The position numbers and the translations under genes were made by a program. A model generated the notes under the pieces. It searched no databases, had not been told where the DNA came from, and was given only the letters and a program-made list of their open reading frames with translations. This document shows, in pieces, positions 7,224 through 13,681 of a DNA stretch of 16,811 nucleotides. Location: contig WOZC01000052.1 in assembly GCA_011620465.1 (NCBI GenBank), positions 1 through 16,811 on the forward strand, given 5' to 3'. Numbering within the stretch: the stretch's first letter is position 1; each line of letters opens with the position of its first letter. The DNA comes from Anaerolineaceae bacterium (GTDB lineage: Bacteria; Chloroflexota; Anaerolineae; Anaerolineales; Anaerolineaceae).

Positions 7224-7565
7224 ATGGAATTTCTAAATTTGGGCTGGCCGGAAGTAGTCTTTATCCTGATATTGGCTTTTATTATTCTTGGTCCGGGAAA
7301 AATGGTAAAAACCGGTCATGATCTGGGCAATTGGATCCGGAAAATGAGCCGGGAACAACTCTTTCGGGATGTTATCCAGACTACCGATGAGATCCGCCGT
7401 TATCCTCGCAAGATTTTTGATGAAAGCTTGCTGGACTTGCCTCCGCATATAAAACAACAAGAACAACAAACGTCTGAACCGAGAAGTGATTCGGACGTGT
7501 TAATTGACCAGACTGGGGATGAAAAGCCCGTCATCCCTCCATCAACTCACCCCGATCTTCCGTAA
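7224..7565 (+). CDS. tatB: TatB-like Tat translocase subunit
   Basis: The 113-residue product has an N-terminal membrane helix (about 8-22) followed by LGPGK (22-26), the LGP hinge typical of TatB rather than the FG of TatA. An amphipathic helix (about 27-45) and a longer polar C-terminus follow. TatB pairs with TatC to receive RR precursors. It starts 3 nt after the tatA stop, with AGGA at 7212-7215 as ribosome site. Its last 24 bases overlap the 3' end of the GH31 gene on the other strand. There is therefore no room for a conventional intergenic terminator between these convergent genes. Confidence 0.88.
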   Translation: MEFLNLGWPEVVFILILAFIILGPGKMVKTGHDLGNWIRKMSREQLFRDVIQTTDEIRRYPRKIFDESLLDLPPHIKQQEQQTSEPRSDSDVLIDQTGDEKPVIPPSTHPDLP

Positions 7566-10010
7566 GTTCACCATCATCATCTCGTACGCACTTTCCAGAT
7601 CCTGGGAGGGTTTAATCCTGCTGGCTGATACCAGGCTCTCATAAATCGCCAACAATTGACTCTTGGTGAAATTGTGGGCAATGTCGAACATGCTCATCGG
7701 GTTGACCATCAATTCGGGCAACCTGCGCATGAATTGCTGCTTTACGATTGTTGGTAATTTTGCCCGGCGAATCAGCCTTTCGATCTTCTCAACAGGACTG
7801 GTTTCACGACGCTCAAGATTTATATTTTCCAGAATTATCTCCAGTTTGCAGGTGTTCGGGCAAGCTATGGCTTCGATGCTCACGACCTTCAAACCGCTAT
7901 TGTATTTGTTGCTGATTGGAATTGGCTCTCCATCCAGGAATGCAGTAATATTGGAGGGCTCGCTTACGCTGCTGATCTCGAATTGCCATGTTCTACCTTC
8001 GGGCAAATGACTCACGAAATCACCTCGGGATGCCTCTTTGGTAATTCGCAATGAATTCTGGTCATAAGATTGAGTAATCAACGTCTGGCAAAATTCTCCA
8101 TCCAGGTAAGCCTGACCTTCACCATCGTCTTCGTACAGATCAAATTCGCCCTGTAAACCGGCAAAAATCTTGACCTGAAGAATTACAGGCAGGTCAACGC
8201 CATTGGCGACCGGGTCAACACCGAGAGGGATGATGGCTCCATCGGGCACAAATACCGGTATGTCTCCCTTGTCGCAATACAGACTATACCAGAATCCGCC
8301 TTGAAAAGCTTCGTTTGTGAAAAAGTTGGTCCAGTTACCCTTCGGAAGCCAAACGGTCTTGCGAGTGAAGCCTGTCATCGGATCTGTTGGGCTGCTTACT
8401 GGAGCAACCAGCATTTGCTGACCAAAGGTGTATTGACCCGGACATGCATAAGCATCTTCCTCCTCCGACCAGGAATAATACATTGGCAGCACCAAGGGCT
8501 CACCAGTACGGACATTTCGTTCATTTGCCGTATAGATGAAGGGAATCAATTTGTGCCTCAACTGCATGGCAAAACGTGTAAGTTGGAAGGTATCCAAACC
8601 AAAACTCCAGGGCAGACGATCGATAAACTCGTTATTGGTTGAATGCAATCTGAAAATCGGGCTGAAAACACCAAATTGAACCCAGCGCAGGTAAAGCTCA
8701 GCATCTTCCACGCCTTCACAATGACCGCCAATATCGTGGCTCCACCAGCCGTAGGCGACATTGGAAGCTTTTGCAGTCATTTCAGGTTGAAAAGCAAGAC
8801 TAGCCCAATCGACCACTGTGTCACCGGAGAAACCGATCGGGTAGCGCTGCCCGCCCAACCCAGGCCAGCGAGAGAAGACAAACGGGCGTTTTTCGGGTGA
8901 TTTCCCCTGATCGTAGTAGTGGAGATGGTTTAGCCAGAAAAGAGGATCCAACCCGGCAATTTTCGATCGGCTGCCCTGTTGCCAGTCGAGCCACCAGAAA
9001 TCGACGCCCTGCTTTTCCAGTGGGTAGTGCAGGACTTCGAAGTAAGCCTGGGCAAATTGAGGGTCAGCAATTTCGAATGGGACCGGCTGACCAGAGGCTG
9101 GGTCGACTCCCATGCGCGTAGCCATTATGGGATAATGGTCTTCGTGGTTATGAACTCCTTCTGCCGGGTGGAGATTGAGTGCTGTCTTAAGGTTTCTTTG
9201 ATGAAGACCGGCAACAAACCCTTCTGGATCGGGGAAGAGCTCCCGGTTCCAGGAATACCCCGTCCAACCTGAAGAAGCGTTGCCAGTTTTCGTATTGTGC
9301 CAATCCATATCGACAATGCAAACAGACAGGGGAACTTGTCGCGTTTGGAACTCATCCATCAGTGCAGTTAATTCTTGGGCTGAATAACACCAATAACGGC
9401 TCCACCAATTACCAAATGTCCAGCGGGGCAGGAGGTTGGGCTTGCCAGATATGCGTTGATGATCCTGAATTGCTCCCAGGTAGTCTTGCGAATAACCATA
9501 AAAGTAGAGATCTTTGTAAGCAATCGATTTTTCTCTTGGCGTTGGCCAGAGTTCTTTATCAAGCACTAAATTATTACTGTCATCTACCAATGCCCATCCC
9601 GAACGTGAGACCAGCCCATCACCAAGGGGAACAGGACCGCGGGTGCTGTCGAGCGTGCGAATCGTTCCTCCCAGGTTGCTGTAATCCTGGTCGCCATACC
9701 GCCAAAGTTGCCCACTTTGCTTCAGTTTGATCCATAAATCCCGCCAATGAAAGCGGTTGTTTTCGTAAAAATGCAGTATCAGATCGTCCGTCTCAATCGT
9801 CAGCCAGCCATCGTTCCGGAAGATATTGAATTTCGGGACAGGTTGCTGCCGGTACCAATAGGTCAGGCTGGCACGGTCATCAAAAAGACCCTCGGGGTCC
9901 AGCTCCATGCGAATCAAGCGGCTTGTCAATATCGTGAAGCGTGCCTGGTCCGAGAGAACAATTGCTTCGGAGGAGGCGGCTGGGGTCATACTGGGTATAA
10001 TTTTGCTCAT
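7542..10010 (-). CDS. Glycoside hydrolase family 31 (alpha-glycosidase)
   Basis: This 822-residue protein is a GH31 retaining alpha-glycosidase; family members act on alpha-glucosides, alpha-xylosides and related sugars. An N-terminal beta domain (about 1-190) leads into the (beta/alpha)8 barrel (about 195-530). The nucleophile is D342 in GVDFWWLDWQQGS and the acid/base is D397 in FSGDTVVDW; WWSHDIGGH (422-430) follows. Beta-sandwich domains with a YEDDGEGQAYLDG motif come next. The last 85 or so residues (from about 738) are predicted helical and basic, an appendage I do not recognise. No signal peptide is seen, so the enzyme is cytosolic and presumably uses imported oligosaccharides. The ATG has GGAAGGA upstream (10016-10022 on the + strand). 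It is divergent from an MFS transporter, a probable supplier of substrate. The DWQQG form of the nucleophile region does not tell me the specificity. Confidence 0.92.
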   Translation of the reverse strand: MSKIIPSMTPAASSEAIVLSDQARFTILTSRLIRMELDPEGLFDDRASLTYWYRQQPVPKFNIFRNDGWLTIETDDLILHFYENNRFHWRDLWIKLKQSGQLWRYGDQDYSNLGGTIRTLDSTRGPVPLGDGLVSRSGWALVDDSNNLVLDKELWPTPREKSIAYKDLYFYGYSQDYLGAIQDHQRISGKPNLLPRWTFGNWWSRYWCYSAQELTALMDEFQTRQVPLSVCIVDMDWHNTKTGNASSGWTGYSWNRELFPDPEGFVAGLHQRNLKTALNLHPAEGVHNHEDHYPIMATRMGVDPASGQPVPFEIADPQFAQAYFEVLHYPLEKQGVDFWWLDWQQGSRSKIAGLDPLFWLNHLHYYDQGKSPEKRPFVFSRWPGLGGQRYPIGFSGDTVVDWASLAFQPEMTAKASNVAYGWWSHDIGGHCEGVEDAELYLRWVQFGVFSPIFRLHSTNNEFIDRLPWSFGLDTFQLTRFAMQLRHKLIPFIYTANERNVRTGEPLVLPMYYSWSEEEDAYACPGQYTFGQQMLVAPVSSPTDPMTGFTRKTVWLPKGNWTNFFTNEAFQGGFWYSLYCDKGDIPVFVPDGAIIPLGVDPVANGVDLPVILQVKIFAGLQGEFDLYEDDGEGQAYLDGEFCQTLITQSYDQNSLRITKEASRGDFVSHLPEGRTWQFEISSVSEPSNITAFLDGEPIPISNKYNSGLKVVSIEAIACPNTCKLEIILENINLERRETSPVEKIERLIRRAKLPTIVKQQFMRRLPELMVNPMSMFDIAHNFTKSQLLAIYESLVSASRIKPSQDLESAYEMMMVNLRKIGVS

Positions 10011-10101
10011 AATCGTCCTTCCAATTTTTCTATTGAAATTTTACCGGAACATCAGGAAAGTAGCATCTTTTGTTGAATAGATGATTTGATCGCCTAAGAA
10101 A

Positions 10102-10136
10102 CGATTTTCGGGTTAAAATCGATAAAAATCTTATCG
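10102..10136. promoter_or_regulatory. Overlapping inverted repeats, candidate operator between GH31 and MFS genes
   Basis: Two perfect inverted repeats overlap by two bases: CGATTTT-cgggtt-AAAATCG (10102-10121) and CGATAA-aaatc-TTATCG (10120-10136). A -10-like TAAAAT (10114-10119) for the MFS gene lies inside the first repeat, and the second covers the expected transcription start and touches the ribosome site GGAG at 10136. A regulator bound here would block the MFS promoter. The repeats do not reach the presumed GH31 promoter, with TAAAAT on the - strand at 10043-10038. No strong -35 is seen for either gene. Confidence 0.4.
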
Positions 10137-10145
10137 GAGAAGGTC

Positions 10146-11483
10146 ATGGAAAACACGGAACTTCAATCCCCTAAAAAACAACCCAATAAATTAAAGAACT
10201 TGTTCGCCCTGGCAACCGGCTATTTTGTCGATCAGGGTGAAGCGCAAGCGATGTCAATTTTCAGTCCGGTATTACGCCAGATCTGGAATCTCAGCGTAGG
10301 CAATCTGTCCTGGATCACCTTTATCCGGAGCCTGCTCCAGGCAATGAGCTCCCCGTTTTGGGGCTACATGGCGGACAAATTTTCCCGCAAAAAGGTGCTT
10401 TTTTGGGGTACTGGTTTCTGGGGTATCTGGACGATCATGGTGGGATTAACCCAAAATTACAGCCAGCTTCTCCTTGTGCGTGTCATTTCAGGTATTGGAC
10501 TGGGCTGCTTGATGCCGGCTACTTTTTCGATCATGGCTGATACCTTTGCTCCCAAGATCCGTGGGCGTATGCTCGGATATTTAGAGGGTGTAGGCATCCT
10601 CGGAATCATCATTTTTACCTTAGGGTTGGGACAACTTGCTACGCCCGAATTATGGCGGTGGGGTTTCATCATTCTGGGAATCGCGAGCATTCTTTCTGGA
10701 GTTATTATTTTGATCTTCGTCAACGAACCGGTTCGAGGATCCTCCGAACCCGAGATGAAAGATCAGCTTACCTATGAACAGGCAGAACGATACAAAGTGG
10801 AATTTGAAGACCTCCGAAGAGTGTTACGGATTCCCACTATTCGTATTGCTATCCTGCAAGGTCTGGCAGGCTCGATGCCATGGGTTATCATGGGTGCCTT
10901 CTTGATCCTGTGGCTGGTGGAAGAGCGGGGGCTTTCCACTCAGCAAGCTCCGCTCGTTTTTGGCATCATGTTGATTGGAACAGCAATCAGTAATGTTCTG
11001 GGTGGCTATATCGGCGACTGGGCCAACCAGAAAAACCCGAAGTATGGGCGTACGATCATTGGTCAACTTTCGGTAATTTTCGGCATTCCCTTGACGATCA
11101 TTTTGATCACTTCAACTAAGGATTGGAGTATTGCTCGGTTGACTGCTTTCTGTTTCTTCATTGGCTTGCTGATCAGTTGGCCGGGAAAGGGAGCGAAAGA
11201 ACCGATGATGGCAGCTGTTGTACCACCTGAACTTCGCGCAACAGCATTTTCGATGACTACTTTTGTTGAAAGTGGCTTTGCTGCCATCGTTGCCCTAATT
11301 TTCGGCTTGATTGCGGATAAGATCGACCTACCGACTGCGATGTTCTGGACTATTCCGATACCGTGGATTTTTTGCGCGATCCTTTTTTCCGGCTTTTATT
11401 TCACCTATCCAAAGGACCAAGAAAAACTGCATTTACTATTGCAGAAGCGTGCCCAGGAATTGGGGATCAAAAATGGAGATTAA
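10146..11483 (+). CDS. Major facilitator superfamily transporter
   Basis: This 445-residue membrane protein has about 12 hydrophobic segments in two halves, split by a charged cytosolic loop (about 195-235). The MFS motif A between TM2 and TM3 reads GYMADKFSRKKVL, and RGRMLGYLEG follows TM4. The second half has a weaker copy, GGYIGDWANQKNPKYGR. The overall look recalls the spinster-like or general sugar/organic-ion MFS clades. I cannot assign a substrate from sequence. GGAGAAGG (10136-10143) precedes the ATG. The gene is divergent from the GH31 glycosidase across 135 bp, and import of an oligosaccharide or glycoside for that enzyme is the simplest reading. Transcription probably ends at the hairpin near 11613-11642. 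Confidence 0.88.
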   Translation: MENTELQSPKKQPNKLKNLFALATGYFVDQGEAQAMSIFSPVLRQIWNLSVGNLSWITFIRSLLQAMSSPFWGYMADKFSRKKVLFWGTGFWGIWTIMVGLTQNYSQLLLVRVISGIGLGCLMPATFSIMADTFAPKIRGRMLGYLEGVGILGIIIFTLGLGQLATPELWRWGFIILGIASILSGVIILIFVNEPVRGSSEPEMKDQLTYEQAERYKVEFEDLRRVLRIPTIRIAILQGLAGSMPWVIMGAFLILWLVEERGLSTQQAPLVFGIMLIGTAISNVLGGYIGDWANQKNPKYGRTIIGQLSVIFGIPLTIILITSTKDWSIARLTAFCFFIGLLISWPGKGAKEPMMAAVVPPELRATAFSMTTFVESGFAAIVALIFGLIADKIDLPTAMFWTIPIPWIFCAILFSGFYFTYPKDQEKLHLLLQKRAQELGIKNGD

Positions 11484-11504
11484 GCTTTTCGTTGAATTAG
11501 AGAA

Positions 11505-11531
11505 TGGAAAGCGCATTATTTGCGCATTCCA
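11505..11531 (+). other. Hairpin just after the MFS gene
   Basis: TGGAA-A-GCGCA-ttatt-TGCGC-A-TTCCA forms 10 base pairs with one A-A mismatch, 22 nt after the MFS stop codon. It is followed by an AT-rich run rather than a U tract. It could protect the 3' end of the transcript or act as a weak first terminator. Confidence 0.4.
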
Positions 11532-11612
11532 ATGATTTAATTTTACCTATTGAAAATCGAATACTTCATTTCAATCAGAATAAATGATCAGAGCACACTA
11601 ATTTGCAAAAAT

Positions 11613-11643
11613 AAAGAACTCCTCGCTTGAGGAGTTCTTTTTT
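11613..11643. terminator. Bidirectional rho-independent terminator (MFS + / tRNA-Asp -)
   Basis: The stem AAGAACTCCTC-GCTT-GAGGAGTTCTT is perfect and is followed on + by TTTT. On - it follows the tRNA gene and runs into TTTATTTTT. It therefore serves the MFS gene from the left and tRNA-Asp from the right. Confidence 0.9.
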
Positions 11644-11645
11644 AG

Positions 11646-11719
11646 CGGGAGCGACGGGATTTGAACCCGCGGTCTCGGCCTTGACAGGGCCGCATGTTTG
11701 ACCACTACACCACGCCCCC
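11646..11719 (-). tRNA. tRNA-Asp (anticodon GTC)
   Basis: Read on the - strand, the 74-nt gene folds as a full cloverleaf. The acceptor stem GGGGGCG pairs with CGCTCCC (one G-U) and is followed by discriminator G. The D arm contains TAGTGGTC. The anticodon stem-loop is CGGCC-CTGTCAA-GGCCG with anticodon GTC, read as Asp. The T arm is GCGGG-TTCAAAT-CCCGT. CCA is not encoded (the next bases are CT), so it must be added by the CCA-adding enzyme. A good promoter lies 12 nt upstream and a terminator directly downstream, so it is a single-gene unit. Confidence 0.96.
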
Positions 11720-11730
11720 ACAGAAAAAGA

Positions 11731-11759
11731 AGTTTATCATGCTGATTTTGATACGTCAA
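11731..11759 (-). promoter_or_regulatory. Sigma70-type promoter of tRNA-Asp
   Basis: On the - strand TTGACG (11759-11754) is followed by a 17-bp spacer and TAAACT (11736-11731). The predicted start is near 11724, about 5 nt before the tRNA. This is the best-formed promoter in the window, as expected for a stable RNA gene. Confidence 0.8.
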
Positions 11760-11763
11760 GGAA

Positions 11764-11789
11764 AATCAGCAAAGAATCAGCAAAGAATC
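11764..11789. repeat. Short tandem repeat, 11-bp unit (2.4 copies)
   Basis: AATCAGCAAAG occurs twice in direct succession, followed by AATC. It lies immediately upstream of the tRNA-Asp -35 box. On the - strand it gives T-rich stretches phased by one helical turn, which could work as an UP element or simply be slippage. Confidence 0.8.
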
Positions 11790-11904
11790 TCAAAAATCCG
11801 GAACTTTTTTGTTATGTTTTTATTCAATTTTGAGTGTTTGATAATGTCAATTCATGCAAACAAACCACAAACAATACCCTCAATCTATTGAAGGTAGTTT
11901 AATT
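11786..11904. other. AT-rich intergenic stretch without a recognised gene
   Basis: Between the tandem repeat and the next terminator I see no coding potential with a ribosome site. The only structure is a 7-bp inverted repeat, CTCAAAA (11789-11795) with TTTTGAG (11828-11834), enclosing T-rich sequence. Confidence 0.5.
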
Positions 11905-11939
11905 AGAAAAAGAAAAACGGCAGGGATAACCTGCCGTTT
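11905..11939 (-). terminator. Rho-independent terminator of the YtxH operon
   Basis: On the - strand AAACGGCAGG-ttatc-CCTGCCGTTT is a perfect 10-bp stem running into TTCTTTTTC. It begins 12 nt after the stop of the YtxH gene. Confidence 0.92.
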
Positions 11940-11951
11940 CATCACCAGTCA

Positions 11952-12299
11952 TTAATCTTGAGCAGCGGAAGCTACACCTTCCGCGGCATCTTTTACTTCA
12001 TCAACAACATCTTTGGCTCCAGTCTTTGCAGTATGGACAATTTTCTGGGCTTTTTCTTTTGTTACTTTTGTCACTTCATCCGCCTTAAGGATGGCATCCT
12101 GATATGCGACTTCTGCGCGTCGTTTGGTATCTTCGTAGGTCTCTTGCCCTTTATCTTTCAATTCGATTGCCTTTTCCTTGATAACCTGGCGGGTTTCTTC
12201 GCCGGTCTGGGGAGCTAAGAGCAAAGAGGCAATCGCGCCAGCAAGTGCGCCAACGGTGAAACCCATTACAAATAATCCAAAGTTACTTTTATCTGACAT
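11952..12299 (-). CDS. YtxH-domain protein
   Basis: This 115-residue protein has one N-terminal hydrophobic segment (about 8-28) with a glycine/alanine pattern and the YtxH motif LLLAPQTGEETR (26-37). A long charged helix rich in K, E and A follows, resembling LEA/apolipoprotein-like amphipathic sequence (about 38-115). YtxH proteins are small, often stress-induced envelope-associated proteins of unknown biochemical role. AGGAG lies about 7 nt before the ATG. It is the second gene of a pair, 22 nt after the two-TM protein, and both end at the terminator near 11905-11939. Confidence 0.85.
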   Translation of the reverse strand: MSDKSNFGLFVMGFTVGALAGAIASLLLAPQTGEETRQVIKEKAIELKDKGQETYEDTKRRAEVAYQDAILKADEVTKVTKEKAQKIVHTAKTGAKDVVDEVKDAAEGVASAAQD

Positions 12300-12321
12300 T
12301 TTTTCTCCTGTTATCTATTAA

Positions 12322-12768
12322 TTACTTTTTAAAACGAAAGAGCTCGGCAATTTTCTTTACACTTGCCAGAGATTCGTTCAGTTTGATCACCGGTTCGGTG
12401 AGGTTATCGCTCATGAACCTTACGGTTCCTTTCAAGGTGTTGACGGTATCGCTCGTTGAGTGCATGATTGGTCTGATTTCATTTTTAAGCAAATTGGTCA
12501 GATCAGCCAGCTGCACAATCAACACAACCAGGGCGACACCAATGATGAACATCATCAAAGCCATCAGGATGATGAAGATATCTCTCACTGTGCTGACAGT
12601 GCCCGCATCCGAGAAAGCCAAAACGACGATTCCTGCGATGATCGCCAACAATACAAGTACGCCAGCGACAATTGCGACTGTTGCTTTTTTATTACCTTCT
12701 TCAGGCTGACCATCCAATTCAGCTGGTACGGTTGTTGTTAATTGTTTTGGAGTTGGTTGCTCAGTCAT
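12322..12768 (-). CDS. Two-TM membrane protein with DUF948-like C-terminal helix
   Basis: I do not recognise this 148-residue protein by name. It has a polar, acidic N-terminus (1-28), two strongly hydrophobic segments (about 29-52 and 63-88), and a C-terminal helical region (about 90-148) with LLKNEIRPIMHSTSDTVNTL. Such helices occur in DUF948 proteins, which often neighbour YtxH genes. The arrangement suggests a small membrane complex or stress response. A ribosome site (GAGG, 7 nt from the ATG) and a TATAAT box (- strand, 12793-12788) lie upstream, so this gene probably leads the operon. Function is unknown. Confidence 0.75.
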   Translation of the reverse strand: MTEQPTPKQLTTTVPAELDGQPEEGNKKATVAIVAGVLVLLAIIAGIVVLAFSDAGTVSTVRDIFIILMALMMFIIGVALVVLIVQLADLTNLLKNEIRPIMHSTSDTVNTLKGTVRFMSDNLTEPVIKLNESLASVKKIAELFRFKK

Positions 12769-12787
12769 CTTTGCCTCTATAGAAATA

Positions 12788-12793
12788 ATTATA
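12788..12793 (-). promoter_or_regulatory. -10 box for the two-TM/YtxH operon
   Basis: TATAAT on the - strand lies 19 nt before the ATG of the two-TM gene and allows a short leader containing the GAGG ribosome site. No clear -35 is visible at 16-18 bp. Confidence 0.45.
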
Positions 12794-12832
12794 TATCAGT
12801 CTACCTCAAAATTGGTTTATTTGTATAAACGG

Positions 12833-13609
12833 CTAAAGTTCGTCTATTTGTAATTCACTCTCGTCAGTTTCAAACAATTCTTGCTCTGGGATCAGGGTGA
12901 TATCCCCAAAATTCGCGCCTTGCTCTGTGGTGATCAAACGCTGCTTGACCAACTCTAAAATCGCCAGAAAGACAACAATCGCCTGCAAGCGGTCATGGCT
13001 TTCACCCAATATTTCTGAAAAACTGGTCTTTTGGTCAACTCGCAATATGTGTAAAATTTCTTCCACTTTTTTCTTGAGCGTGATCTTCGGGATGCTTATC
13101 AGAGCGCCATTATGGAGGACAGGCTGCTGGCTGGCAAGGTTCTCAAGCGCCAGGATCAAATCGTGGATGCTTAAACCTGTCAGATCCAGCTGAACGTTGA
13201 CAGGATAGGTGCGGGGGATGTGGAGATGGCTGCGCATATTATTGTTCATGCGCGCCGCCAGCCATTGTGTCGTTTTTTTGATCTCACGATAAATGATCAG
13301 CTGTCTGGCAAGGGATTCGCCAACGTCTTCCTCGTCCTCACTCCTTGCAGGTGGACGTGGCAGTAGGGATTCCGATTTGACCTGTACCAGCTTTGCAGCA
13401 ATGGTTACAAACTCAGATAAGTAATCCGGTCCTGCTTCCTTATTTTCTTCAATATATGCCAAAAATTGGTCCGTGACCTGGGCAAGAGCCAACTTACTGA
13501 TGTCCAATTCAGCCCTCTGGATCAGGTCCAGCAAAAGATCCAGGGGACCTGAGTAAACCTCGGTAGTGATTTCATAAGAATCTGATTGGTTCAGCCACAG
13601 TTTTGCCAT
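12833..13609 (-). CDS. scpA: Segregation and condensation protein A (ScpA)
   Basis: ScpA is the kleisin that bridges the two SMC heads with ScpB in the bacterial condensin, compacting and segregating the chromosome. The 258-residue protein has the family N-terminus SGPLDLLLDLIQRAELDI (20-37) and a following LVQVKSESLLPRP (74-86), which is the region that contacts the SMC neck. An acidic linker (SEDEEDVGES) and a C-terminal winged-helix region for binding the SMC cap follow. The ATG is preceded by TATAAT with only 6 nt between, and no ribosome site. scpB is not in the window. Its partner smc lies on the opposite strand about 2 kb away, and the 72-bp gap to the divergent PLP enzyme must hold both promoters. 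Confidence 0.93.
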   Translation of the reverse strand: MAKLWLNQSDSYEITTEVYSGPLDLLLDLIQRAELDISKLALAQVTDQFLAYIEENKEAGPDYLSEFVTIAAKLVQVKSESLLPRPPARSEDEEDVGESLARQLIIYREIKKTTQWLAARMNNNMRSHLHIPRTYPVNVQLDLTGLSIHDLILALENLASQQPVLHNGALISIPKITLKKKVEEILHILRVDQKTSFSEILGESHDRLQAIVVFLAILELVKQRLITTEQGANFGDITLIPEQELFETDESELQIDEL

Positions 13610-13615
13610 GAATTA

Positions 13616-13621
13616 ATTATA
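13616..13621 (-). promoter_or_regulatory. -10 box 6 nt before scpA ATG
   Basis: A perfect TATAAT on the - strand is followed by TAATTC and then the scpA ATG. Transcription would begin at the A of ATG or within a base of it, giving a leaderless mRNA. This agrees with the absence of any Shine-Dalgarno sequence. Confidence 0.5.
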
Positions 13622-13655
13622 GCCGAGCCGGGTAAAAGTTTGGGCTCAATGCAGG

Positions 13656-13661
13656 TATACT
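13656..13661 (+). promoter_or_regulatory. Possible -10 box for the PLP enzyme
   Basis: TATACT would start transcription near 13668. That excludes the in-frame ATGs at 13649 and 13664 and leaves ATG 13682, with AAGAGG (13671-13676) in a short leader. No -35 match is evident. Confidence 0.35.
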
Positions 13662-13681
13662 TAATGCAAAAAGAGGTTGCG

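Noticed and set aside
8301..9730. Several + strand open frames opposite the GH31 gene
   Set aside because: All are antisense shadows of a well-supported GH31 coding sequence and lack ribosome sites.
11694..11891. Small + strand open frame
   Set aside because: It starts inside the antisense of tRNA-Asp, lacks a ribosome site and has T/A-rich composition with no protein-like pattern.
13586..13681. Longer starts of the PLP enzyme (13586, 13649, 13664)
   Set aside because: The first overlaps the scpA start on the other strand. The others lie before or at the predicted transcription start, and none has a good ribosome site. ATG 13682 has AAGAGG and gives the zinc-ribbon start.
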